Source: Diadema setosum (lineage: Eukaryota > Echinodermata > Echinoidea > Diadematoida > Diadematidae). Taken from it: a stretch of DNA of 64,000 nucleotides. The translations under genes and the position numbers were made by a program. Where the stretch lies: assembly GCA_033980235.1 (NCBI GenBank), contig CM067077.1, positions 9,958,102 through 10,022,101 of the forward strand. The letters run 5' to 3'. Every line of letters begins with the position of its first letter. Positions within the stretch are counted from its first letter, which is position 1. The notes under the pieces were generated by a model, which was not told where the DNA came from, did not search any database, and saw only the letters and a program-made list of their open reading frames with translations. Below, in pieces: positions 26,976 to 40,847 of the stretch.

Positions 26976-27287
26976 CGCATTACAAAATGACATGCATACA
27001 AGAAATTCAAACAGAAAATACATTACTTCAAGAGATGACTTGATATTGTACTTGGGTGTGGGAGGGGTGTTTGAAGGTTAATTTGATGTCTTTTTTTTTG
27101 TAAATCTTATAAGCATTGCTTTATCATAAATATCTCCTTAACATAACCCAGTAAGTCATGAATATCGCTGAACAGCGACAGCGTAACCATGCAGTTTGTC
27201 TATTCCATGACTGCAAGTAATATTTTCTTACTCTTATGTTTAACTTTTCGATCTATATTGTATTTTATTTGTGGTATAGTGATGTTA

Positions 27288-27614
27288 TGTGACCCTGCAC
27301 CACAAAACACACAAAAAGTCGCCACACATGAAATTTTAGTTGGGAGAATGTTCTGAAAGAGCAGACTTTAAGCTTTAAAATGATGTATAACTCAAATCAA
27401 ATGGACTCTCCTAACCTATCTAAATATTGGAAAGAATGCACACACTCAGAAAAAGAGTAAACTGAGAAAAGAGGCTCTGAAGTAAAGTGTCTATTCGAGC
27501 GCTTAATCTTTATCAAGCCGTGCTGGTTATGCGATGAATGGGACAAAAAACAGGATGGAAACCACCGGAGTATTAATGAGGGGATTATCAGACTAAGCTG
27601 AAATGAACAACAAC

Positions 27615-27679
<65 letters not shown>

Positions 27680-27699
27680 TAATATTATTAACAATAATA

Positions 27700-27736
<37 letters not shown>

Positions 27737-27864
27737 TGATAAGGCCTTATTTACCCAGGGTAGCCAAGTCAAGATCGGCACGGTTGACCCATTTCACCTA
27801 TTTTCAGTCCTCCCACAAAATCAGTGTGTGCTACTTTTTGTTCGTTTTGTGATGCACGGTCACA
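27288..27864. mobile_element. Nested small TIR element, TGTGACC ends
   Basis: The left end TGTGACCCTGCACCACAAAA (27288-27307) and the right end at 27845-27864 are inverted repeats, 18 of 20 matching. The 577-bp element lies wholly inside the larger element at 26034-28388 and contains a long (AAT)n array. Its terminus TGTGACC recalls the MITE at 63119-63878, but the bodies differ. No clear target duplication is seen. Confidence 0.6.
27607..27741 (+). repeat. (AAT)n microsatellite
   Basis: About 135 bases of AAT with a few GAT and ATT interruptions, inside the nested TIR element. Confidence 0.95.
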
Positions 27865-28388
27865 TACATTCTTTACATTGATGACGTTTATTCATATCTG
27901 AGTTGCACAAACAAAAAATTCAGACTTCAAGTTCAAAATTGGATATATCTTTTATTATTGTAAAGTAAATTAAAGGATTACGATTTTTTTCACAACTTGT
28001 ACGTAATTCAATTTCAGTTTTCCCCAGTGTACAATGTAAGACAGTCAAAAATGTGATAACCTTGCTGTCATAGTACACTGACTTAGCAGGGATCGTAAGA
28101 GAAAACCAAATTGTCCATAATTATTCATAGCAATCTGTAACTATCCGTAACTATCCGAAAAATGCACAACTCTCCGCAAGTGTCCAGAACTATTATGTGC
28201 CAATTCGTAAGAATATCCGCAAGTGGACGAAAGTATTCGCATCTGGTCGTATCTGTCCGTATCGCCCGCATTTTTTGCCCGCATGTTTTGTACAAATTTC
28301 TGGTGACGGCAAAGGATCCGCGGTGGTCCGCGGAAAAAATGACTTTTTTGGACATAACGCCAGACGCAGAGCATTATGTGACTGGGGC

Positions 28389-31300
28389 TTACGATTTCAG
28401 GAAAAGCTAAGTTGGGATCGATTAGACCCAGGGTTCCGTTGCTCTTGTGAAAAGTAGAGACACTTATTAGACCTTCTGAAAGTGCTATAAGCTGGCGGAC
28501 CTTCTTCAACCATGGGGAATTTTCAGGCCTCTCGATTTTGTGCCAGAGATGCTTTATCCGCGTTCTGTTCTGTAGCTGATGAGAACGCTTTATCCCGTAA
28601 CATCAACTAAATACTTTACGAGCCAATGCGGACGTGTGCTGGACGGGAAGTCCGGGTGCTGTAAACCCACATTCCAACCAAAAGCGGAGCTAGATGTGAA
28701 AGTGCGGTCTGTCATTCCCCGGTGCATTCACGGACGTGACACTTTGGAATACGACAAATATGGACCTAGTAGTAATAATTATGGTCCTAGACAGATACAT
28801 ATATTTTTCTCATTTCTCTGGGCCTGGATTGGATCAGAAAGCAAACCAGTTGACAGATAATTTTGTCGCAGTTAACATAAATGTTGTTGTAAAAGACGGT
28901 GACATCGATCACGTCACTGAGCCCCTTTATGCTAGTGCCAGCACTTGCCCTTGGAGGTGTAAAAGTAGAGAAGGGATAAAAAAAGATGGGAAAAAAGATA
29001 AATGAGGAGTAAGTAAGTTCCTTTGTAGTAAGATATATCACTTTATTTTGAGGCGCGTTTGCGAGTGGCTATGAACAGTAAGACGATGACGAGTAGATGA
29101 AAAAAAAATAGAAGAAATGAATAGCTCAAAGGATTAGAAAAGGAATGAAAAGAAGAAGCAGAAGTAGAAGAAGAAGAAGACATGGGGACGATGAAGGAGA
29201 AAGATGGTAGGACCAGGGGAAGGAGGATTCGGAAAAGAATGAGGAGGAGAAGGAGGAGAAGAAGAAGGAGAAGACGAAGATAGGGAGAGGTAAACCCCGA
29301 ATCGAAGGTGGACATTTACCCCCTTGACTGTCTGCCAGGGAAACGTCAGACCTCATCCGCCGCGAAATCCGCGCAGTTCCGCGGGGAGGATGGGATCTGT
29401 CACATGCCATGTGATAATTGTCGCCAGATTTCGCCCGAATGCGACAGTTTTACTCAGAGGCACAAGATAAGCTCGCATTTGATGGCCGATTATCAGATAT
29501 CAGCGATAGGAAATTATGTTATGAGTAAAATCACCGTGAACCCGGGTGGCTTAAACTGCCCTCGATTTGTGATGGTGCGTCGCATGCATACGGAGATACA
29601 TAAATGATAAATTATAGATGGAGGTAAAATTTTGCGCAGGTACTTAAAAACAGTTCCCCACAAGCATGGCAAGTAGTGCTGCCATTCTGGATATCTGCGT
29701 GAAAATTAAAACGAGATTATGACGCGGCTTTTCAATCATTGCGCAGTTAGAATGAAATGCATGTACTGAAATAGGCGCATTAGGGGTTAGCAGCACACAC
29801 GAAAGCTGCTCCAGGAAAATCACCCTCATGATTAAAAAATATATATATGTATATAATAATGCTTGTCACACCCTATAATACAAACAAACAAGCAAAGCAA
29901 ACAGACAGCTAGTCGGTGGCATAACATGAGATCTGAACAAGGCGTAAGAACGCACTAAAAGAAAATTGCAAATGGTGAACCTGAAATTTTGTCAGATGGA
30001 AGATTTCAGATGGAAGAAAGCCGTAATTTTAACATTATCAGAGGGGGCAAACGCTTTCTTTGTTGGTGTTAATGTGCATTGCAGACATTTGCGTACTAAA
30101 GTATATGCTTTCTATCCTGCCTATTACGACTTTTGCTTTGTATGACATTTTCATCTTCTGAATTTATCGATTAAACAAAAATCTTATACTCGGCCTCGAG
30201 CCACTGCTTTGAAAAAAAAAAATAAGCCAGTAATATAGAGAACTATATTCGGAGGAAGGGAAAGTGTGTACAATGCCGTACAATTCCAATTCTAAGAGAA
30301 AAGGAGGGAGGGTGAGAGAGAAAGAGAACACTTTGGTCTGTCAAACGCTGAGAACACACAGCTTTGGACGTATTGTATTTCATTCTTCCTCGTTACAATT
30401 TCTAGAATATTAGCAGTTACCGCAAAACTTTGAGAAAGAGAGATTGAGATAAAAGAAAGAGAGAAATATTTGACTTATCGATTTCAGCTTGCGGCTGTAA
30501 GAAGGCTATATGCTGTATCACCGGACCTTTCTAGGGTGTCTCAACAAAAGTAGAATTTCGTGAGATACAAAGCCACCTCGACCCGCATTTTCTATATAGG
30601 TATGGTTATCAAACAGATGTACTGATACATGAAGAGTTGAATGTCATGGGCTATAGATTGTGCAGCTAGACATAGCCAAGAGCTAACTCTTGGCCCATAG
30701 AACAACAGATCAATAGCTTCCAGCTGTTCGAGTGAGTTTCTTGGCATTGAGAGGAATACTGGGTGGTTGAATTTTTGTATTTTTCACCCTTGGAGGTTTG
30801 CTATCTAATAAAAGACAGAGCATAGTTACCTCTGATATTTCGATATTTATCACAAGCGCTACTTCCTAAAAGGGCAGGGAGGTGGGAAGACTCCCACGTC
30901 TTTGGCTGGTGGGCCGATGGTTACTAATTCCTACCGCTATGTAACCAAGACATGGCTGAGTGCCTTGTCTCATGCAACATTCTCAGTCATGCGCTTGTTT
31001 GGACAGCTAACATTATCTTAACCCCCTTCCTCTCAGAGCTCTATAGACCCTATACAAGCTCTAGTCCGAAGACGTATCCCGAGGGAAGTGTGTATACCTG
31101 GCTCCTTTTTGCGCTAAGGAGCCGAGGCCTCAAAATGCATGACATACGTAGAAAGAACCGGTCTTTCAAGACCGTCTTTACCCACAAGTCGGTGGCTTGT
31201 CGTGCGACTAGAGACGGTGTCTCTACACCACCTATCTCCCACTTGGGCAAATGTAATAGATATGACTGATGCTGAGATCAATGCGAAGATACCATTATGA

Positions 31301-31529
31301 GTAATAGCATAATGACATAGCGATATGCTTGCGGGCTTCGCTCACACATACCTGCTATTTTAGTCTGCGGCTGTTGTGTGCCTCTGAAAAAAAAAAAAGC
31401 AGTGTGGGCCTATAGTTGTAACCTAGATTCTGACATAATCTTGTTCAATCGTTACAGCCACCGGTAAAGCATCGTGATCGCAGCGTTTGTTTCTTTGGGG
31501 CTCGTAGAGTGAACAAGTCTTGTGTTTGG
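28389..31529. other. Intron 1 stretch, purine tract but no gene
   Basis: No gene is recognised. A GA-rich (AAG)n-like tract covers about 29097-29290. A small hairpin, CCAAGAG-CTAA-CTCTTGG, sits at 30676-30693. The 105-codon frame at 30952-31269 (+) has no recognisable motif. Confidence 0.5.
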
Positions 31530-32795
31530 ACTCTCTGGAGATTCAGTCGGTTGTCAAAGAGGACTTCATTATAAGCCTTTTGGGACTCTAGAGACTGCGT
31601 TATAGGTAATTGTCACAGGTGATATTTACGGCAATGTTTATGTTTGACAATAGACCCAGTATCGTTGTCAGCAGGGAATCTCTAGTTGTCTCTGTGAACC
31701 CAGATGTGGTCAGTGGGGACTTAGTATGTTGCACAGAGGTCTTTGTAGGGTGCCAACGGGGAATATGAAGATTGTCTCTATAGGTACTATGTTTTTCGAT
31801 GGGTGCTTCATAGGGTTTTATCCTATAGGGAATCTATAGCTGAAGGTTGTCTGTGGGTACAATGTTTGTTACTGGTACTTCATTGGGTGCCAACGGTGAA
31901 TCTGAAGGTTGTCTCCGGGAATTCTATTTGTCGCTGGGTACTTCTTAGGGTGCCAAAGGGGAATCTGAGTGTTGTCTCTTGGGATTCAGTATGTTGTTTG
32001 GTATTTCACAGGTGCTACTGAGGACTCTGAAGGTTGTTTCTGGGAATTCTGTTTGTTGCTGGGTACACCACAGAGGTTTACTATATTTAGCTGAAGGTTG
32101 TCTGTGGGTACAATATTTGTTGCTGGGTACATCATAGGGTGTTACTATAGGGAATCTAGCAGAAGGTTGTCTGCGGGTACAATGTTTGTTCCTGATACTT
32201 GGTACTATGTTTTTCGATGGGTGCTTCATAGGGTTTTATCCTATAGGGAATCTATAGCTGAAGGTTGTCTGTGGGTACAATGTTTGTTACTGGTACTTCA
32301 TTGGGTGCCAACGGTGAATCTGAAGGTTGTCTCCGGGAATTCTATTTGTCGCTGGGTACTTCTTAGGGTGCCAAAGGGGAATCTGAGTGTTGTCTCTTGG
32401 GATTCAGTATGTTGTTTGGTATTTCACAGGTGCTACTGAGGACTCTGAAGGTTGTTTCTGGGAATTCTGTTTGTTGCTGGGTACACCACAGAGTTTTACT
32501 ATATTTAGCTGAAGGTTGTCTGTGGGTACAATATTTGTTGCTGGGTACATCATAGGGTGTTACTATAGGGAATCTAGCAGAAGGTTGTCTGCGGGTACAA
32601 TGTTTGTTCCTGATACTTCATACAAGATGTTACTTGGGACTCTGAAGGTTGCCATTGGTAACCCTAGCTGTTTGTCGCTGGGTACTTCAAAGGGGCCACT
32701 GGGAAATCTGAAAATTGTCTCTGGTTACCGTGTTTGTCGCTGGGTACTTTGTAGGGTGCTACTTGGGACTCTGGACGTTGTCATTAGTTATCCTG
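31530..32795 (+). repeat. Degenerate minisatellite, about 50-60-bp units
   Basis: Repeated blocks such as GAATCTGAAGGTTGTCT, GGGTACAATGTTTGTTGCTG and TACTTCATAGGGTGC recur with drift over about 1.2 kb. The outer units are the most diverged, and the middle contains a higher-order duplication. It is non-coding; the frames through it (e.g. 32098-32439, 32516-32869) exist only because units lack stops in one phase. Confidence 0.85.
31783..32618 (+). repeat. 418-bp tandem duplication within the minisatellite
   Basis: 31783-32200 and 32201-32618 are two adjacent copies, both beginning GGTACTATGTTTTTCGATGG and ending CCTGATACTT. Read base by base they differ at one position (G32076 versus T32494). 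This implies a recent unequal crossover or replication slip involving several minisatellite units at once. Confidence 0.92.
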
Positions 32796-33206
32796 CTCCT
32801 GTCGTACACAAGTTGCTTGCCTGTAGTCATTTATATTTGATACCTAAAAGCTACACAACTGCCATATAAGTGCATATATAGCAAAGTACTTCGTGAGCAA
32901 CAAATAAAAAATGCCATGATGGTTTCAACAATAGACGATTATTATCATAATTACTTTGTTAATTGATATCAGCATTTTTACTAGCGCATTCGTCGTTATA
33001 ATTAGGTTATTATGATCGGCATTACCGCTATTGGGAATGTTGTAACAACTGTAGGCCTACAGACGGCATACTTCAAGATGTCGCTTGAGTCTCTCTTCTT
33101 CCTTATGTTCGTGTAACACCATGTACCAGTCAGCTGGCGATATTGGATACGGTTAAGGTAGGCTTATGACCGCACTAGCAACAAGGCGGACGCATGAGGA
33201 GTATTT

Positions 33207-33409
33207 AAAAAAAAAAAAAAAAAAAAAAAAACCTCCAGAACCACTTGGGGGAAAAATCCCAAACTTTTTCCAGTGTCCCTGCGGATATGACCTTCCGACT
33301 GCTCTCGAATGACGGGAGAAGAATACTGTTGCTAGTTTCCAGAAAAAAAAAGGCATGAGATCCATATCACCTTTTTGCAGGCACATCCACACATACAAAC
33401 ACCCACTCG

Positions 33410-33446
<37 letters not shown>

Positions 33447-33463
33447 ACACACAGACACACACA
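33207..33463 (+). repeat. A25 run and (CA)n microsatellite
   Basis: A homopolymer of 25 A at 33207-33231 and a CA dinucleotide array at 33411-33463 with G interruptions. The DNA between them is unique. Confidence 0.85.
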
Positions 33464-36400
33464 TAATCACAGATGAAGGTCATGACCGCCCGAATTCTGT
33501 CGAGACACGAGGTGGAACGTGGGGTCGTCGAACCTACGAAACTGGTATCGAATTTCCTCGGTCTCCCGAAGTAGCGCCATTAAGGCCATCAGCGGTAGAC
33601 GTAAACACAGTCTTTAATTTGACACAGCGTCATATAGTGAAACACCTGCAGGGACAAGAGTGATATCAAAAGGAAGCAAAGCGCCACACACGGTGGAGAT
33701 ACGTCACTTCGATTTGTTTGAGAAACGATAATCATGTAGGATTTGGTGCAAGAGGTGGGGGTTGTGGGTCTCGAGTTTCTTTACCGTATTCCAAACGTTG
33801 AGGCTGATTAAGCACCATCTGAAGTGGGGTTCCAAGTGCACGAACTCCCACTTTAACGCTCTAGAAAAAAGTGTGTCGCTACAGACATTAAACTGTACCT
33901 CGGGGTTTTCACATATCGCACTGCAAAATGCACCCTCAATGTGTCTCCTTTATACATTCTTTGCTCTTTAATAGCGACATGATTTCTGATTCAGTTCCAC
34001 CCAGCGGAACAAAATCTGCGAACTTCTTGCCTGAAACAAAACAGTCGTGACATTGTCTGTGTAGAAGTCCTATGAACAGTCATTCTACATCGCCACTGTA
34101 CATATAAATGGATTTAGAAACAAAATGACGAAGTTACGGCGTGTGGAAAGCGGAGCGACATCAACTCACCAAATAATCATGAGTTCGGGGAAAACTTGCA
34201 TCAGCGAGAATTGACATCTAAAGCAAGATGTTGCCCAGTTTTCCTTCTTTTTTTTTTCTTACATCCGAAGAAATGACCACGAAACGACGCTCTTCTTTGA
34301 AAGTGATATTATTAAGTTCGTCCAAATGTCTCCACAGTGCCTTGATCCCCACCCCCCTCGCACAGCCCTTGCATAGCCTTGACAGTGACGAAAGGTAGGT
34401 CTTTACACATTGATGGGAGAGCTAAAGCAGACGTCAATTTGTCTAGGAATGCTTCATCATCGTTAAGTTGTGATATCATTTTTTTTTTTATGTCATTTCA
34501 TTTTTGTTGGGGGGGGGGGAGGGGCAATGTTCTCTAAAATCAAAGAGTTCGGATAAAAAGAGTTGAGTTGGGATGGGATGGTATAGGAGGGTTCATAGGT
34601 AAGTGATTTTGTCGGTTAGGGAACGGAAGCCATCAAGTTCAATGCCGTGTTTTGTCTCGTGATGTCACGAACGATGGAGAAGAATGGAGCATCCCACAGG
34701 ATGCTGTCAACCTGTCCGCACCCCCCGAAAATTCCCATCGTCTGCATTCTAAAAACGTCAAGGGCGGGTGTTACAGGAAACGCAGCGTCCTGCACTGATA
34801 GCCTTATTTTCAGACTTTTTCTTTTTTTTAATGGCATGCCAGAGGAAAATTACTTTGAGCGGGAGAACTTTCCGTCAATTTGAGATGAATTTGGGCCATC
34901 TTGGCGTAAAGATCCTCTTTTTAAACAGGCTATCCAGTTTAGTGCATTATTGTAGATCATCATTTGATTTCTGACGAGGTCACTTCCTGTCATGGAATTG
35001 AATAACATTTATGGTAATAGGGGGTGATCATAACAAAAACGATGATGACGAAAGTATGTGTCGTAATGATTATGGTGATTGTCATAATGACTGTAATCAT
35101 GACAGCACAAGCAATAATAAGGCTAACGATATTAATGATAGTAGTATTTACAATAACAGATATACAGACAGCAGCAAATTATATCAATGTCGGAGATTTT
35201 GCCGCATTTTGTAGATCATTCTTCCTCTGAGATATCTAAAGATGGATTTCAATGGGTTTTAGAATTTCTCAACATTCACTGTCTTCCTGTCAAGATAAGA
35301 TTGAAGGGAACTGCTCGGCGTACATACAAATTGATTACAGTCGCGGTCCTGTATGCTCTTACGCTCATCATGTTTTATACTCTCACACACATGGAAAAAC
35401 ACCACCACCACCTATGACAACGCGAGAACAAAGTGTGGTACATAGATGGTGACATGTCAATTACAGGGGCATCCTACGCCAATAAGACGAATCGATATAT
35501 AATTATCATAAGAATGCGTGATAAGATTTAGACCTACTTTGGCCTTCTGCCACGCAGGAGATCAAGTCGCTCAGTTCTCAGACAATAATATCAGTTTCCT
35601 CGTGCTTGTAGTTGGAAAATTTCCCCCTTCCCGGAGCTGTGGTAGGAAAAGAAAACCTGGAGTATAGTTGCGTACAATTAGCGTGGCGCCAGAAATAGAT
35701 ATTTCACGGTAGACCATTGCAACGGGGAATGGGATAATCTCTCACCACCGCTACTTATCTGGCTCCTCTCGGGAGTGGAATGGGTTAGGGAGGGGCGTTG
35801 GAAAGGGTGGAAGCAATTATTAATATTTGTCGTAAGTGAGGTAGGAAAAGAAGACTAGGAAAATTAAAAACGCAAAAACAACTACCATCGCTGCGAATAA
35901 CATGGATAGTGTGGGCCTAGAAATGTTCTGAAGAGGATAGATAAGGCACATGGGTACATTTAGCCCTATAAAAGTAGGCTTTAATCGAGAAGGAACGTGT
36001 ATTGTAGTGGGATGAACACATACCATGCAACTATTATAACAGCGTGTCATTCTAATCGATCGCGCGTGCTTATTATCGGTAATGAAGAGTTCTAGCGAAC
36101 TTCTATCGATTCGCGTGACAATGAAAATGATATCGGCGTATCGCCGGCGTCTGTTCCGGAAGTTCGAGCTGTATTTTTTTTATATCGAGATTTCGAGCTC
36201 TTCTCCCCTCTTATCATGCTTATTCTATCTGATATCAGCACAAATTTATGCTCACCTCATTTCTCAGTGTTTTTTTTTTTCTCAGTTTATTTCGTCGTTG
36301 CGAACATCTCGGCTCTTCTCAACCAGATATCGGTATCAATCCCAGTTTGAAAAACAAAACAAAAACAAAAGCAGACACACATGGAGCTACACAAATAGAT

Positions 36401-36644
36401 TAGCGTGATGGCATTCGAAATGGCCATTTTCCCCACTCAGACTATGGATCGTATGAGTCGTATTTGCGGTTCAAGGCGTCCTTCCTGAACAAGGGGATCT
36501 CCTTCCGTCATTGTGTCCGTTTGTCTGTTCGTCTGTTTGTCTGTCTGAATGTGTTTTATACAGCACACCACACGTACACACTTCCACACATTGTCTGTTG
36601 CTGTTCATATTATAATATACTGTATAATATACTTCACACAAACA
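33464..36644. other. Intron 1 stretch with no recognised gene
   Basis: It holds a G-run (about 34511-34520) and a degenerate NAT triplet region (about 35025-35165) that gives poorly coded Asp/Asn-rich frames. Otherwise it appears unique. Confidence 0.5.
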
Positions 36645-36962
36645 TACATACATACACACACACACACAAACTGAAAAAAAACCTCTCTCATACACACGAG
36701 GACACACACACATTTTTTTTTTTAGAGATCTTTTATCTAATTTCCTTTATCTGATAGGCCTACAACAAATATATTACGAAGCCAATCATATATTGCAATT
36801 ACATTTTGAACAGTATGATTTCATTTTGAAACATTGTATTTTCTTTCTGCAATATAATTTCATGAAACCGATTAATGCAATTTCATTTTCTGCAGTATAA
36901 TTTCAGAACACAAATAGTAACAATTAAACACACAAACACACCACACACACACACACACACAC
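36645..36962 (+). repeat. CA arrays and degenerate AT-rich repeat
   Basis: (CA)n at about 36645-36669 and 36935-36962. Between them (about 36795-36905) a loose repeat of GCAATTTCATTTT-like units occurs four to five times. Confidence 0.65.
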
Positions 36963-39900
36963 CTACTCACACGGACGGTTACACAAGGAGACACTAGTAA
37001 AGAACAGCAGCTGTCCATCAGGAAGTAGATCCGATCTAGAAGACGGGACAGCGGAAACTGGAAGCTGTCATCTAAAATTCTCTCACCATAGAAGAAAGAG
37101 GGAGAGGGAGAGGAGGAAAATTTGTCTTTCGCTGTTTAGTATGGCTTTTTTTTTAACGAAAAGACGCAAAAGTTTGTGCGTGTCCTTCGCCTGCAAGATC
37201 GGCGGACGTCCCTAATTTTTGTCGGCGGCTATTTTTGGCGAGGCGAGAAGAAGGTTTGCAACTCGCCCCAATCTCCCCGTGTCGACAACCAGCAGTTCGG
37301 TGCTGTTCAGCCAGGCAATAGCGGGTTCAGATGCAGAAAAAAATAAGAACCATGCTCCATTGCCGCCTTTCTTCTGTTCTGCCTCTGTATACCGCCCTTT
37401 TCTCCTTTCATGTTCAAACCCGCCCCTCGATATGGGGACGCTGATCTCTGCCCCAGATTCTCGGGCTAGTTCAGACACCGCATTTATATTAATATGTTAA
37501 TCCTACCAAGGAAAACTTTATCTTTCGATCCTCCTACAACCCTGCTTCTACTGAAACTAATATACTTACTGCTATCAATTCTATATAACATCCGCTACTC
37601 CATATACCACAAATGTAGGGCCTCCTATCTATACTTCAACTGCTACTACTATACTGCTATGACTATGAATTATTATTAACATTCCTATACTGACTGCTGC
37701 TACTACATTATGCCATCCTACTGCAGCATATAGGCCTACACTATATATTATACACTACTAGAAGGTTTACCGGTAATACCATTCATATTACTGCCACTTT
37801 TTTTCTTAAAATCTGCTTGCCAGTTCCATTCCTCGATATCTTCTTATTTACATCATTCAGTGCATACGAAAGTAGGTAAATATGGCCGTTCCATCACAAA
37901 CACAGCATAGCTCCGAAGTGTTTGCGAAGTCTGCACTTTTCGCATGCGATGATACAGTCTTGAATGACTACTTCAGGTGAATGCAATCTTAAGAAGATCC
38001 GAGAGATAACTCAAATATACACAACAAACTAATGCATAATAATATGGATCCACGTAACATAAAAGGGAGTGCAATGCCCCTGAAGACAATAGCTTTAACG
38101 AACTCGACCTTCGGATATTGCTTGAACCGGAGTGGAAGGAGCCCGACGCGCACATACTGCACTTCCTATAAGTAAGCCGGCCTAAACTTTCTTTGACAGG
38201 AAGAGGCAGCAAGTCAACAAGCATGTTTCTTTGTTGGCCTTCCTGCCAATACAGGTAACCACAACTGTAACCGGTAAGCACTACTGACTAAATGTTGTGG
38301 AAGAAAGTCAGATAAAAAGATAAAAGCTCGCAACTGAGAGTTGAGAAGTGTTGCGTTGTGACTAGAGAACTCAAACTTAGTCAAGTTGTCATATAATGAT
38401 TATATAAAACAACTAAATTGATGTATATAGAATAATATAAAACAATATTAGAGAGACAGACAGGTGAATATGAAGGGATAGATAGAGAGAATGAACTGAT
38501 ATAGAGAGGGGAATGGGTGGGCTATATAGGGGAAGACTGGGGGAGGTGGTTTTATGTAACTTTGTGCCGACTATAACATTATTGATAGTGTCAGACAGGT
38601 TAAATAAGGGGTTTTGTATTTATTTTTGTAAACTGTTTGCAAACGAAAAGCTCTGAGGAACATAAACTACACTCTTTCACTTCAGGGAAAAATCATCGTC
38701 AGCTGCATCAGGTTGTCTGCAATTTAGAAGTTGCTGTGGCAATTTTGTTAGCAAGACATTCTAGGCATGCATGCTGTAGGACAAACGTTCGACAGTTCAA
38801 CTCAACACGAGAGCTCCGTGACAAGATTTTGGCTTTAATCGCCGATGTTTACAGACTGAATTGGACTCCTCAACCACACCTGTCGAGCTAAAACGTCCTG
38901 GGATACTAATGGCATATTTTTATGTAATTCATCAAGTGGATGAATACGGATCCCATTTAGCGGCATGATAGCCCGCCTTATACGTTCGCGCCCAAAATAA
39001 TGACGAGACTTCTAAGAAGTTATAATGTGTCCCACCCCTCCCACCCCATTTGACACCATTTACATTTGCTCATGGAATGCATATTTGCGCAGGGAATTCC
39101 TTTCTTCCATTTGCGAATCTGACCTTGATAATGGAGGGTTGCGAACAACGAGTGGTATATTATGCACAAAGCTCTCATCTTCTCTCCTCGGGAATTCCCT
39201 TGGGGAAATCGCGCAAACAGCTACAAAGCAGAAAATATCAAAGCAGCAAACTATTTTTTTTTCGCCTTTTCTCCACTTTGAGAAAATGCCTCTTAAGTTT
39301 GTATGTTTTTTTTTTCTGGCTTTTTTGCGATGTTTCTATTTTCTTCCTCTTTCAGTAATCAAATAAAGTAATTTGTATGCCAGCATTCTCCTCTGATTGC
39401 GCCTAATCTTTGAATTTCGCCAGGTGATGATCAGTGCATACCCCATGGCGAGAGGCTTCTAATGGGAGCAGATCAAGTTGGCGTCGAATTTCGGCGTGAG
39501 TGGAACGTGTGTTGCGGATAGATTAGGTGTCGTGTGGAGCGAAAGGGGACGTAAACCATGCACAAAACCGAATAAGTTACAACTCTGCCTTTGGAATTGA
39601 GGATTCCAGGATTAACACATGATAAAGAGCAACTGTTTCTCTGTCTTGCCTTTGCATGCAATGATTGTCACACTGTTCCCTCTATTGGTATACTAAAAAA
39701 CACGATCTTCTTCGGAAACAATGGAACTTGCCAAAGTTCGGTTTTGAAGATGCAGATAGATCCAAAGGGAAGAAAGAAAAAAATCTCGTGAAATAAGTAA
39801 TGCTATTCATACCATATTATGCCGAAATTACTTGGTTCCTGTCACTTCTGAATTCTTCGTGTTTGTGATGTGTTTCGATCAATTCACAATAAAGATTGAT

Positions 39901-40847
39901 CCACCGTATACTACACCATGCAACTTTGCGGTGTCTCTATAGCGAACGCCCTGCAGTGAATGCGCGGAGGAATATTATTGATGAAGTTCGAGAAGAGTTT
40001 AGATTTCACGAAGCACATTGACATCCCCTGTTTGCCGGAATGATTAATGTCGCATGATCTCAAAATGTCATACTGGATCGTTATCCTTTTCAAAAGGCGC
40101 CATTAAGCACTTTGCTCTGCAATCTGAAAAAAAAAAAGAAAAGAAAAAAAGGATCATCGCTTAGTTGGTTTTGTCGCTGCCACAATAGAATTTTGATATT
40201 ATACCGCAAGCACCTTAACGAAATGTATTCGACATGATTCTTGATTTGAGGTTCCTGAATCGATCACTCTACGTAACAGTAATAATAATCTTTTTCTTTT
40301 CAATTCCATGAACTTTGAGCTTAACTAAGGTGTTTTTGATTCATATGATCAACTTTTCTTTGTGTATTCCAGCATTGTGCCAGTGTGACTGTGATCAAGA
40401 AACATCCATTCCCGTTGTACGCATTGTGAAAGTTGTCCAATCACACCTTCAGCTGCTGCCAATATTTCGCGAAATTCAAATCGGTATAGATTACGAGAAA
40501 ACCCTTGATCAATTTCTATATAGTTGAAAGTTTTGCCTTTTTGTGTCGGAAGGGCATGTGAATTTAATAAAAGAGCGATTAATGCCCTTAAACTGCACTT
40601 TATCTGAAATTATTGTATCTTTTGGCAGACTTTGTTACTTTACAGTAATGTTGCATTGCTTCAATAGTCATGCACTAACTTCATATTTCTTTAGCGTTCA
40701 TTCCCATATTCCAACCTCTATAGATCGACCACTTTGTGTTATATGTTTACAGTATGTCTCCTATAGCTGGATATCATGTATTATTCAATTTTGTTACATT
40801 TATTTTGATGTATTTTTATTATTCATTGATAAATATGAAAAAAAAAA
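36963..40847. other. Intron 1 stretch with no recognised feature
   Basis: Apparently unique DNA with scattered ACT triplets near 37540-37690. No coding or element signature is recognised. Confidence 0.5.

Larger units (their letters stand above)
26034..28388. mobile_element. TIR DNA transposon with subterminal CCGTAAC arrays (2.36 kb)
   Basis: The left end GCCCCAGTCACACAGTGC (26034-26051) is matched by an inverted right end, GCATTATGTGACTGGGGC (28371-28388), 16 of 18 bases. Inside each end are dense degenerate copies of CCGTAACT, ACGTAAC and TCCGCAAG: about 26060-26475 on the left and 28130-28300 on the right. Such subterminal arrays are typical transposase-binding regions. No transposase frame is recognisable, so it is non-autonomous or decayed. 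A 3-bp TTA duplication at the edges is possible but weak. The superfamily is not assigned. Confidence 0.6.

Noticed and set aside
31530..32795. CRISPR-like repeat array
   Set aside because: Units are degenerate and contiguous with no unique spacers, in a eukaryotic intron.
32098..32869. Two open frames of 113 and 117 codons with shared protein sequence
   Set aside because: The identity comes from the 418-bp tandem duplication of a minisatellite; no known domain.
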